A stretch of 26,625 bases of DNA. It comes from CAZXPG01 sp964643145 (lineage in GTDB: Bacteria > Pseudomonadota > Alphaproteobacteria > Rickettsiales > Arcanibacteraceae). Each line of letters begins with the position of its first letter. The stretch's first letter is position 1. Positions 7,421 through 14,105 of this stretch are shown piece by piece. The stretch covers positions 1 to 26,625 of the forward strand of contig CAZXPG010000021.1 in NCBI GenBank assembly GCA_964643145.1, written 5' to 3'. The notes below the pieces were generated by a model, which did not search any database, was not told the origin of the DNA, and worked only from the letters and a program-made list of their open reading frames with translations. The translations under genes and the position numbers were made by a program.

Positions 7421-8074
7421 CTAACTTTCTCCAAAATGCTTCCTAACAATCTCAATGACCGCCTTTTCCATTTGTACGGCGTTGCCACCAGTAGCCTTTT
7501 TCAATTTTTCATATAGCGGCGTAGGGAAGTTGATGCGAGTGCTGGCACTGAAATTCTCTGGGAATGCCCATGAGCAAGAAAGGCAATCATCATTACACCC
7601 CTCACATGCACGGCGTTTAACCACATTACACTCGTTACAGATAGCCTGCCAATTTGCAAAATCATGTGAGCCACGGCGAATAAGAGGAACTTTATGGTCT
7701 GCCTGCAACCCTTTAACTCCGGGATTGGTATGCTTTCCACAAATTTGGCAGCAGTATTTGGCGCTCTCAAAAAGCATCCTTTTTTGGGAGGCTGTTAAAT
7801 ATGCCCTTGGGTTTATTGTCGCAAGAGAGGGGGATTTTAGTCTGTAACAATGCTCGCCATCAACGTGCTGGATTTCTATGTCGCACCCAACCTCGTCACG
7901 CAATTCTCTTGTGCGCCTGTCAAAGTATTTTTGCCCTGTTTCTGTTAGTAGATGAGAGCTTCTAACCCAAGCTTTTGGAAAAGCTGAACCGGAATCCCAA
8001 AGAATTTTTAGGATTTTTTGTTTCACTGGACTCAGCTTAGAGTCAATGCCAGATATGTAGTCAGAAAATTCCAT
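7421..8074 (-). CDS. HNH endonuclease, probable restriction enzyme
   Basis: This 217-residue protein has a winged-helix-like N-terminal region (about 15-80) and an HNH domain in the middle. The ADHKVPLIRRGS motif gives D126 and H127, and ANWQAICNECN gives N141 and N150. Two CxxC pairs (C109/C112 and C146/C149) should bind structural zinc. A second cysteine cluster follows at 157-167. The gene is divergent from a C5 cytosine methyltransferase 82 bp away, which strongly suggests a type II restriction-modification pair. ATG 8074 is chosen; a TTG one codon upstream is also possible. The recognition site cannot be read from the sequence. It is not a Cap5-type CBASS effector, since no SAVED domain is present. 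Confidence 0.82.
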   Translation of the reverse strand: MEFSDYISGIDSKLSPVKQKILKILWDSGSAFPKAWVRSSHLLTETGQKYFDRRTRELRDEVGCDIEIQHVDGEHCYRLKSPSLATINPRAYLTASQKRMLFESAKYCCQICGKHTNPGVKGLQADHKVPLIRRGSHDFANWQAICNECNVVKRRACEGCNDDCLSCSWAFPENFSASTRINFPTPLYEKLKKATGGNAVQMEKAVIEIVRKHFGES

Positions 8075-8084
8075 CAAAAGGCCG

Positions 8085-8112
8085 TTTCAATATAGGTGAT
8101 ACTGTGTATAAT
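8085..8112 (+). promoter_or_regulatory. Candidate promoter for the cytosine methyltransferase gene
   Basis: A perfect TATAAT lies at 8107-8112, with a weak TTTCAA at 8085-8090 sixteen bases upstream. The -10 box is 44 bases before the methyltransferase ATG. The weak -35 may mean that a regulator or the methylase itself controls it; this is inference. Confidence 0.5.
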
Positions 8113-8156
8113 GCCTCTGTAATGATATTTGTTTCTCAGCAATTTACAAGGCATAC

Positions 8157-9152
8157 ATGGCTCTAACGGTTTTTGAAATTTGTGCTGGCGCAGGCGGACA
8201 AGCCATAGGACTGGAGATGGCTGGCTTTGAAGCGACTGCTGCCGTGGAAATTGACCCAGATGCCTGTAATACCCTACGGCACAACAGACCTGAATGGGAA
8301 GTTCTAGAGGCAGATGTTAGAGAGGTCAGCGGACACCATTATCGTGGGGTGGATTTATTGGCTGGGGGTGTCCCATGCCCTCCTTTTTCAATTGCAGGAA
8401 AGCAGTTGGGTGAAAATGATGAGCGCGACTTATTCCCAGAAGCTCTTCGTTTAGTTAGTGAGTTAAACCCTAAAGCCGTCATGCTGGAAAACGTAAGGGG
8501 CTTTTCATCACCTAAGTTTGACGAATATCGTGGGCGCATTATTGAGCAGTTGGCTACCCTTGGTTATGAAGCAACATGGCGAGTATTAAATGCCTCTGAT
8601 TATGGTGTACCACAGCTTAGACCTCGCTTCCTGCTAGTTGCTCTGAAGGCATCCCACTTTAATTGCTTCCATTGGCCAGAGCCAAAAATGCTAGCTCCTA
8701 CCGTAAGTGAAACCATAGCAGATTTAATGGCTGAAGATGGATGGTTAGGTGTAAATGGCTGGAAAAAGAAAGCAAAAGGCATAGCTCCTACCATTGTCGG
8801 CGGATCGAAAAAACATGGCGGGGCTGACCTTGGTCCTACTAGAGCTAAACGGCAATGGGAGGCTTTAGGAGTAGATGGCAAAGGTATTGCGGATGCTCCA
8901 CCTTCATCCAGCCACCCCCTAGATTATATACCAAGGCTGACCAATAAGATGGTGGCGCGGATTCAGGGATTTCCTGACCATTGGGACATAAAGGGTAAAA
9001 AAACCTCTCAATACAGGCAAATCGGAAATGCTTTTCCCCCACCTGTCGCAATGGCTGTAGGCAAATGTATTTACGATGCCATCAAAATGGAGAAGCCACG
9101 AATCACGGATTACAGGCAGCCGACTTTATTCACTGAGTATGCGACTGCTTGA
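8157..9152 (+). CDS. C5 cytosine DNA methyltransferase
   Basis: This 331-residue enzyme transfers a methyl group from S-adenosylmethionine to cytosine C5 in DNA. The ten-motif layout is intact: motif I at about 6-24 (FEICAGAGGQAIGLEMAGF), catalytic P73-C74-P75 in GGVPCPPFS, E111-N112-V113, and Q153-x-R-x-R in PQLRPR. A target recognition region spans about 190-255 with GGSKKHGGADLGPTRAKR. Motif IX lies at about 261-276 and motif X in QYRQIGNAFPPPVAMAVG. AAGG lies before ATG 8157. It is divergent from the HNH endonuclease gene and should protect host DNA from that enzyme. The target sequence is not predictable here. It could be solitary if the HNH enzyme is inactive. Confidence 0.93.
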   Translation: MALTVFEICAGAGGQAIGLEMAGFEATAAVEIDPDACNTLRHNRPEWEVLEADVREVSGHHYRGVDLLAGGVPCPPFSIAGKQLGENDERDLFPEALRLVSELNPKAVMLENVRGFSSPKFDEYRGRIIEQLATLGYEATWRVLNASDYGVPQLRPRFLLVALKASHFNCFHWPEPKMLAPTVSETIADLMAEDGWLGVNGWKKKAKGIAPTIVGGSKKHGGADLGPTRAKRQWEALGVDGKGIADAPPSSSHPLDYIPRLTNKMVARIQGFPDHWDIKGKKTSQYRQIGNAFPPPVAMAVGKCIYDAIKMEKPRITDYRQPTLFTEYATA

Positions 9153-9170
9153 GCCAGATCGCATAAAAAC

Positions 9171-9270
9171 CAGTGTGAATTCATTTTTGGATTTTCTACC
9201 GATTAGCCAGCGCATTGAACGGCAATGATAGCCGATCTAATGGTGCAGTAACGTGCTAATGTGGATGCTG
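9171..9270. repeat. Left copy of the repeat flanking the CBASS cassette
   Basis: Positions 9171-9222 match 13556-13607 at 44 of 52 bases without gaps. This includes the identical CAGTGTGAATTC and CCAGCGCATTGAACGG. Weaker similarity continues to TGGATGCTG at 9262-9270. The copy ends one base from the capW stop codon. Confidence 0.8.
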
Positions 9271-9271
9271 A

Positions 9272-10147
9272 TTACGCAAAATTTGGGGCAATACCTATGT
9301 CCGCTACTTTGCTAACGCTCTCGGCATTTCTTAGCCAAAGTTGAAATTCATTAGAGTTTTCTTGGGGCATATTTTTTGAGCAGTCTATATTCCACAACCT
9401 CAATATGTAACCAGCCATCGCTGCTCGCACTCTATACTTTAATACCCCATTTTTAATGCTATGTTCCGCCTCAACGAATTCTTTATGCTCTAAGGTAGGA
9501 TGTGCTACCAACTCCAATTCCACATAAAGGTTCCACTGCTCATCGTGATTTTGCTGCTCGTGCGCTTCTACCGCTTCGTTCAGAATGATCTTAGCTTGCG
9601 TAATTCGGTTCACAACAAAATCACAAAACTGCTCTCTTTTTCGGTCATACGCTCGTACATGCCAACGCAATCCATTACCGGCAAAAGCGAAGGGGGCAAT
9701 AACTCGTTTATTTTCCCCACTACTTTTTGACAGATATGTAATCTCTACCGGATTCTTGTTGTAAATTGCTCGTGAGATTTTAGCGAACGTATCTACATGA
9801 GGAGGATGTAGCCTAGACGGTAACTCACACGGCACAACGGATTCTGGCGGAGATGAAAACAAATCATCCCCAATGCCATGCACTAATGCTCGTACCAAAT
9901 CCTTTGCCGGAATCTCTTTAATGAAGTGCCGTTTGTATTTATCAGAGATGCGGTACACCTTGGATGTTGTATCGTAGATGATATTTTGTGGAACCGTTTC
10001 CCTGTAAAAAGTCAAATCCCTCGTTGCTGCCGCTTCGCCAATACCGAAGCGTACCATTAAATCATTGCGTCCGATCTGCCCTGTAAAATAAAGCCTAAAA
10101 TCAATAAAACTGAGCCTTTCGAGCTGTCCACGAGAAATGCCATCCAT
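9272..10147 (-). CDS. capW: CapW, WYL-domain repressor of the CBASS operon
   Basis: This 291-residue transcription factor has an N-terminal winged helix (about 8-75, with YFTGQIGRNDLMVRFGIGEA then TRDLTFYRE). A WYL domain follows (about 118-195) with YLSKSSGENKRVIAP and GLRWHVRAYD, then a WCX-like C-terminal region. CapW proteins are known repressors that sit divergently beside CBASS operons and release DNA when the cell is stressed or infected. ATG 10147 is chosen because the longer frame (to 10234) would run through the divergent promoters and operator and adds an atypical Ile/Met-rich stretch. A minus-strand promoter (TTGTCA-16-GATAAT) lies 32 bp upstream. The gene ends one base from the left cassette-flanking repeat. 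Confidence 0.9.
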   Translation of the reverse strand: MDGISRGQLERLSFIDFRLYFTGQIGRNDLMVRFGIGEAAATRDLTFYRETVPQNIIYDTTSKVYRISDKYKRHFIKEIPAKDLVRALVHGIGDDLFSSPPESVVPCELPSRLHPPHVDTFAKISRAIYNKNPVEITYLSKSSGENKRVIAPFAFAGNGLRWHVRAYDRKREQFCDFVVNRITQAKIILNEAVEAHEQQNHDEQWNLYVELELVAHPTLEHKEFVEAEHSIKNGVLKYRVRAAMAGYILRLWNIDCSKNMPQENSNEFQLWLRNAESVSKVADIGIAPNFA

Positions 10148-10173
10148 AAAAACTATCCCAAATGTATTTCGCC

Positions 10174-10201
10174 TTGACATTATCATCAAAATGATTACCA
10201 T
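10174..10201 (+). promoter_or_regulatory. Candidate CBASS operon promoter
   Basis: A consensus TTGACA (10174-10179) is followed after 16 bases by TACCAT (10196-10201, four of six -10 matches). Transcription would begin near 10208 and give a leader of about 80 bases before cdnC. The -10 box lies inside the left arm of the dyad at 10193-10223, as expected for repression by CapW. Confidence 0.5.
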
Positions 10202-10206
10202 GACAA
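10179..10206 (-). promoter_or_regulatory. Candidate capW promoter
   Basis: On the minus strand TTGTCA (10206-10201) and GATAAT (10184-10179) are separated by 16 bases. Each has five of six consensus matches. Transcription would start near 10172, about 25 bases before the capW ATG. The -35 box overlaps the left arm of the dyad, which would allow autoregulation. Confidence 0.55.
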
Positions 10207-10223
10207 AGATTGTGATGGTAACC
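10193..10223. promoter_or_regulatory. 31-bp dyad, probable CapW operator
   Basis: Arms 10193-10206 and 10210-10223 are complementary at 12 of 14 positions around a 3-base centre (10207-10209). The best-conserved part is TTACCAT / ATGGTAA. It is the only strong dyad in the capW-cdnC gap and overlaps both candidate promoters. Binding by CapW is inferred from position and from the known role of CapW. Confidence 0.75.
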
Positions 10224-10289
10224 AAACCTATCACCGAGGAAGATGGTTGTCAATTAGCAAGAAATGTTTTCAGCATAAGGACTCTGAGA

Positions 10290-11255
10290 GTGGGAATAGA
10301 ACACGTTAGTCATAGGGACATTGAAAATTTTGCACAGGATAGGGTTAATTTACCCAAGGCAAAGGCAGATGAGTACAGGGCGCAGGTGCGTAGGTTGCGC
10401 GAACGGCTAGAGACTTATCTAAATGAGCACCCTGACTTCTCTTTGCGTAAAATGATGCTTTCAGGCAGCTTGGCAAAAGGAACAGCGTTACGCTCAATTA
10501 ATGACATAGATGTTGCATGTTATATAAGTGGCGTGGATACGTTTGCTCGTGTCAATGATCTGTTGGAGTACCTTGCAGATAGGTTACGCAAGGCATTCCC
10601 TAATTTTAGCCACGACCAAATAAAACCGCAAACCTATAGTATAACCGTATCTTTTCAGGGTACTGGCCTAGATGTAGATGTTGTACCAATTATATATTCT
10701 GGTGACCCTCAATGGTATGGAAACTTGGTTAGTCAAGATGATGGCTCATATCTAAAAACCAGCATTCCACTACATCTAGACTTCACTAAAAAACGTAAAC
10801 AACGTCATGATAAAGATTTTGCTCAGGTAGTACGTCTAGCAAAATTCTGGGCGTGTCAAATGAAGCAAGAAAGGGAAGGATTCAGGTTTAAGTCATTTAT
10901 GATTGAGATGATGCTTTCAAAGCTCTCAGATCAGGGGGTAAATTTTTCAGACTACCCTGAGGCACTGCAACAATTCTTTACATATATTATACGCAGCAAT
11001 ATGCGTCAAAAAATCGTATTTGATGACTATTACCATCCTTCTGCTGTTGGTTCTTTTTCTGAACCTATCCAAATTATTGATCCAGTCAACGCTCTTAACA
11101 ATGTCGGGCGGTTATATGATGAGGTTCATGCAAATGCCATTGTAGAAGCGGCGATGGATGCAGGTGATGCTATTGATGCAGCCTTATCCGCACCGACAAA
11201 AGAGAAAACAGTTTATTATTGGCAGAAAGTTTTTGGCTCGTCATTTAGCGTATAG
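10290..11255 (+). CDS. cdnC: CBASS cyclic oligonucleotide synthase, CD-NTase clade C
   Basis: A cGAS/DncV-like nucleotidyltransferase of 321 residues that makes the CBASS second messenger. The signature is intact: SGS at 58-60 (SGSLAKGT), D72 and D74 in NDIDVA, and the third acidic residue D130 in GLDVDVVP. The first 50 residues (HRDIENFAQDRVNLPK, then AQVRRLRERLETYLNEHPDF) match what I recall of CdnC from HORMA-type systems, which make cyclic tri-adenylate. The product here is inferred from that and from the NucC effector. The GTG start at 10290 is preferred: AAGGA at 10277-10281 is well placed, the protein then begins like known CdnC, and upstream ATGs would put the operator inside the gene. 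It stands first in the four-gene operon, 10 bp before cap7. Confidence 0.95.
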   Translation: MGIEHVSHRDIENFAQDRVNLPKAKADEYRAQVRRLRERLETYLNEHPDFSLRKMMLSGSLAKGTALRSINDIDVACYISGVDTFARVNDLLEYLADRLRKAFPNFSHDQIKPQTYSITVSFQGTGLDVDVVPIIYSGDPQWYGNLVSQDDGSYLKTSIPLHLDFTKKRKQRHDKDFAQVVRLAKFWACQMKQEREGFRFKSFMIEMMLSKLSDQGVNFSDYPEALQQFFTYIIRSNMRQKIVFDDYYHPSAVGSFSEPIQIIDPVNALNNVGRLYDEVHANAIVEAAMDAGDAIDAALSAPTKEKTVYYWQKVFGSSFSV

Positions 11256-11265
11256 TGGAAAAATT

Positions 11266-11781
11266 ATGACATACAGTTTAACAGTTACCGAAACCAGTAC
11301 CTTTACAATTACTCATGCACGGCACATGGCGGCAAAGGTTGCAGCCGATCTTAAAAGAATGCAGCGTTTTTATGGCTCGCCATCAGATTCGCGTATTGGC
11401 GACTATGAAACTGAAGTTATAGAGCTGTTAAAGAATGGTTATTTAGGAAGCATTATCTATGGTTTCCAACGCAATGGGAATTGGATCGCGCCTACGTTAA
11501 GGTACACTGCCAGTGATTTGGCAAATAACTCTGCTAATGATGATGATCCCGGGCGCGTTCCAGCAAATGCTGATATAAGCGGCGCTAGCTTTTGCAATTT
11601 TCTAACCTACAGCGATAAATGGTACGCCATATCATCGGATGAAAGAGCGCGGTTTGAATCTAGCCTACCATTCCAGCGCACAACGGGGGAAACGCCCGGC
11701 GTAGATGGTTTTTTTTATGATGACAAAACATATTCATCTGGTGGCAGGGCATTGAACCGATCCACGGTAAGGAGTTATTAA
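11266..11781 (+). CDS. cap7: CBASS HORMA-domain protein Cap7
   Basis: A 171-residue single-domain protein matching the bacterial HORMA family 1 pattern: THARHMAAKVAADLKRM at 17-33, RFYGSPSDSRIGDYETEV at 34-51, LLKNGYLGSIIYGF at 54-67, then FCNFLTYSDKWYAIS and LPFQRTTGETPGVDGFFY. In type III CBASS the HORMA protein closes around a peptide, presumably of invader origin, and then binds and activates the CD-NTase. This operon has only one HORMA gene, as in the E. coli CdnC system I recall. ATG 11266 follows GGAA at a fitting distance, 10 bp after cdnC. Its stop overlaps the cap6 start by one base (TAATG), so the two are translationally coupled. Confidence 0.9.
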   Translation: MTYSLTVTETSTFTITHARHMAAKVAADLKRMQRFYGSPSDSRIGDYETEVIELLKNGYLGSIIYGFQRNGNWIAPTLRYTASDLANNSANDDDPGRVPANADISGASFCNFLTYSDKWYAISSDERARFESSLPFQRTTGETPGVDGFFYDDKTYSSGGRALNRSTVRSY

Positions 11782-12710
11782 TGAACAATATAAATGAATT
11801 ATTTGAAGTCCGTATTACTTATCCTGATTTTGCGCCCCAAGAGCGGCTTGCGCGTTTAGTTGGGCTTGATGATAAAAAGCAGCGCCTAACTAAAATTCTT
11901 GGTTTGTTAATCAATCCAATGGGGCTAAATAACTGGGTATCCAAGCATCATCCTAACGGTATAAATTTGGTCGATGTTGTTTTGCGGAGACCCCCTTTGG
12001 TTGTTCTGGCAGGTGATGTAGGGTCAGGCAAAACAGAACTTGCTGAAACCATTGGTGATGCTGTTGCACGTCAAGAGAATGTTGGTATTACCCTCTTCCC
12101 ACTGAGTTTATCTACTCGTGGGCAAGGGCGAGTAGGCGAGATGACACAGCTTTTATCAAGTGCTTTTGACTACACAATTACCGAAGCCAAAAAACTAAAA
12201 GGTTCTTCTTCAGCTTCCAGAGGGGGGATTATTTTATTGGTTGATGAGGCTGATGCCCTAGCCCAGTCACGAGAAAATGCCCAGATGCACCATGAAGACA
12301 GGGCTGGGGTTAATGCCTTCATTCGTGGCATTGATAGGATAGCAAATGAGAAGCTACCTGTTGCCGTTATTATGTGTACCAATAGGCTCAACGCTTTAGA
12401 TCCTGCTGTTCGGAGAAGAGCCGCAGAAGTTATGGAGTTTCAAAGGCCAAATGCTGAGCAAAGAAAAGTTCTGTTATCTAATATATTTCGACCACTTGGA
12501 TTCTCAGAACAAGCTATTAATGCGCTTGTGACCGCAACTGGGGAACAGGCTGGCCGACAGTATGGGCTTACGTTTTCTGATATTATGCAGCGGTTGCTTC
12601 CTTCTGTCGTACTAGATGCCTACCCCTCTAAGGCTGTGTCTGACGAAAGAGCGATTGCCATAGCCAATGCAATCATTCCTACACCTCCATTCAAGGAGGC
12701 TGTCGCATGA
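11781..12710 (+). CDS. cap6: CBASS TRIP13-like AAA+ ATPase Cap6
   Basis: This 309-residue AAA+ ATPase is related to TRIP13/Pch2. Walker A is GDVGSGKT (78-85), Walker B is ILLVDEAD (151-158), sensor 1 is CTNR (199-202), and the arginine cluster R211-R213 in AVRRRAAEVMEF could supply the finger. The family opens closed HORMA proteins with ATP and so switches off CBASS signalling in uninfected cells. The N-terminus is short, so Cap7 itself is presumably the direct substrate. AAGGAG precedes the start, which overlaps the cap7 stop by one base. The stop overlaps the nucC start by four bases (ATGA). The EVMEF pentapeptide next to the arginine cluster is noted as a finding. Confidence 0.94.
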   Translation: MNNINELFEVRITYPDFAPQERLARLVGLDDKKQRLTKILGLLINPMGLNNWVSKHHPNGINLVDVVLRRPPLVVLAGDVGSGKTELAETIGDAVARQENVGITLFPLSLSTRGQGRVGEMTQLLSSAFDYTITEAKKLKGSSSASRGGIILLVDEADALAQSRENAQMHHEDRAGVNAFIRGIDRIANEKLPVAVIMCTNRLNALDPAVRRRAAEVMEFQRPNAEQRKVLLSNIFRPLGFSEQAINALVTATGEQAGRQYGLTFSDIMQRLLPSVVLDAYPSKAVSDERAIAIANAIIPTPPFKEAVA

Positions 12711-13555
12711 CAAATACTGCAAAAGAACATTCTAAACGGGATGGACTCAGTTTCTTATTAGAAGCCTTTACGCATGAGCAAAGAGCGTTAGAGGCAAAAA
12801 TCAACGCTGCTCATGCAACTATTACGCATAATGGCACTATGGGCGAAGTGATAGAAAGCCATTGGATTCACGGTTTCTTAAAACGCTACTTGCCAGACAG
12901 ATATGCTGTTGGTTCAGGAATTGTCATAGATTGCCAAGGCAAAACGAGTGATCAGATTGATGTTGTAATCTATGATAACCAGTATACCCCCGCTTTATTA
13001 TCACAGGAAGATCATCGTTTCATTCCGGCTGAATCAGTTTATGCAGTGCTAGAGGTAAAACCAAAAATGGAAGGAAAAATTTCATACGCAGCAGATAAGG
13101 CTGCCTCAGTACGGAGATTACAAAGAACAAGCATTCCCATTAGACATGCGGGTGAAAAGCCTTACCCTCCAAAAGCATTGCATCACATTGTAGCAGGAAT
13201 TATTACATTAGAAGCTGGGTGGAAAGAAGGGTTAGGAGGCGATACATTCAAAAAGAACCTCTTGCAAACATTTGGCAATGAAAGACAGTTAGATTGCGGC
13301 TGCGCTCTAAAAGAAGGTGCTTTCGATTTATTTAATTATGACTGTGTCTTTGTAAAAGATGGCACTCCTTCCCCGGATTTATTTAGAGAAAAAGTGAACA
13401 TTAAGAGTGCAGATAATTCGTTAATTTACTTTGTATTCAGATTGCTCACAAGGCTGCAATCCATTGGAACAGTTCCAGCTGTGGACTGGGGATGTTATGC
13501 TGAAGTATTTAAGGATTCTGTGCCTCAAAACACTCCTAGAATTAGGCAACTTTGA
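12707..13555 (+). CDS. nucC: CBASS effector nuclease NucC
   Basis: A 282-residue restriction-like endonuclease. D85 in QIDVVIYD is followed by exactly 30 residues and then E116-V-K118, which matches the NucC ID-x30-EAK active site with Val for Ala. Flanking blocks resemble NucC as I recall it: IPAESVYAVLEVK, KAASVRRLQRTSIPIRHAG (132-150) and a late RLLTRLQSIGTVPAVD. Known NucC is a trimer that cyclic tri-AMP drives into a hexamer, which then degrades duplex DNA and kills the infected cell. This copy is longer than E. coli NucC (about 240), with extra residues at both ends and an insertion near 180-200. AAGGAGG precedes the ATG, which overlaps cap6 by four bases. The flanking repeat begins directly after the stop. 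Confidence 0.93.
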   Translation: MTNTAKEHSKRDGLSFLLEAFTHEQRALEAKINAAHATITHNGTMGEVIESHWIHGFLKRYLPDRYAVGSGIVIDCQGKTSDQIDVVIYDNQYTPALLSQEDHRFIPAESVYAVLEVKPKMEGKISYAADKAASVRRLQRTSIPIRHAGEKPYPPKALHHIVAGIITLEAGWKEGLGGDTFKKNLLQTFGNERQLDCGCALKEGAFDLFNYDCVFVKDGTPSPDLFREKVNIKSADNSLIYFVFRLLTRLQSIGTVPAVDWGCYAEVFKDSVPQNTPRIRQL

Positions 13556-13656
13556 CAGTGTGAATTCTTTTTAGGAATCTCTACCAGCTATCCAGCGCAT
13601 TGAACGGTAACAACTTCGCCTATGTGCTGGGTGTTGCCGTGCTGCTATGGATGCTG
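13556..13656. repeat. Right copy of the repeat flanking the CBASS cassette
   Basis: This copy begins at the base after the nucC stop and matches 9171-9270. Core identity is 44 of 52 bases. In one frame both copies would encode a shared YxLxSALNGN stretch, and several differences there are synonymous, so a decayed coding origin is possible. In this copy the frame continues into a hydrophobic stretch (FAYVLGVAVLLWMLLIL) with no supported start. Confidence 0.8.
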
Positions 13657-13676
13657 CTCATATTGAAAACAGCGCA

Positions 13677-14105
13677 TCATTCCTTGGAAGTGCCCTTTTC
13701 TGACCGGAGCATCCAGAGAACAAACACAAGTGAAATTGCCGCGCTTGCAATAAACCTGTGCCAAGGCTCGGCAAAAAGCGGCGTGAACCAGCCCATCACG
13801 ACATAATCTAAGCTCGCGAATCCGGCGAACCACCAGCCGATGAATGATAGCACCTTTCTTCTTCTGAGTTCAGATGCCGTGTAGGGGGTTTCCTGCCATT
13901 TCTTGACCCGTTCCCAGAGTTGGGGTTCTAAATCGCTTAAACGAGCTTCTATGTGCTTCGTATTGGCGTGTAATGCGGTGAGGGCTTGCATGTGATGTGG
14001 CGAGGGCAAGAATGCCCCGTCCGCCTCAATCGCTGCGAGTGCATCTTCGATGCGCTGCATCTGCGTTACCAGTGCTGCGATATTATGCTTACGCTTCTGC
14101 CTCAT
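13677..14105 (-). CDS. Small membrane protein with N-terminal helical region
   Basis: A 142-residue protein with a charged, helical, probably coiled-coil N-terminal half (residues 5-75, with ALVTQMQRIEDALAAIEADG and NTKHIEARLSDLEPQLWERV). Two transmembrane segments follow at about 84-110 and 117-134, and the C-terminal tail is short and charged. The layout recalls DUF6118-type proteins found near mobile-element genes, but I cannot assign it firmly. The function is unknown. It is on the same strand as the integrase-to-DUF5681 genes, separated from DUF5681 by the structured 416-bp gap. Its base composition looks more GC-rich than the neighbouring CBASS genes, which suggests a different origin within the island. 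Confidence 0.6.
   Translation of the reverse strand: MRQKRKHNIAALVTQMQRIEDALAAIEADGAFLPSPHHMQALTALHANTKHIEARLSDLEPQLWERVKKWQETPYTASELRRRKVLSFIGWWFAGFASLDYVVMGWFTPLFAEPWHRFIASAAISLVFVLWMLRSEKGTSKE

Noticed and set aside
7421..8074. HNH gene as a CBASS effector (Cap5)
   Set aside because: No SAVED sensor domain is present, the gene pairs with a methyltransferase, and the CBASS operon already has NucC.
10137..10289. Longer N-terminus for the CD-NTase
   Set aside because: It would be encoded through the divergent promoters and the dyad, lacks family similarity, and the GTG at 10290 has a good ribosome site.
13600..13806. 68-codon plus-strand hydrophobic frame after nucC
   Set aside because: It starts inside the flanking repeat with a TTG, has no ribosome site and overlaps the end of the minus-strand membrane protein gene; at best a gene fragment.
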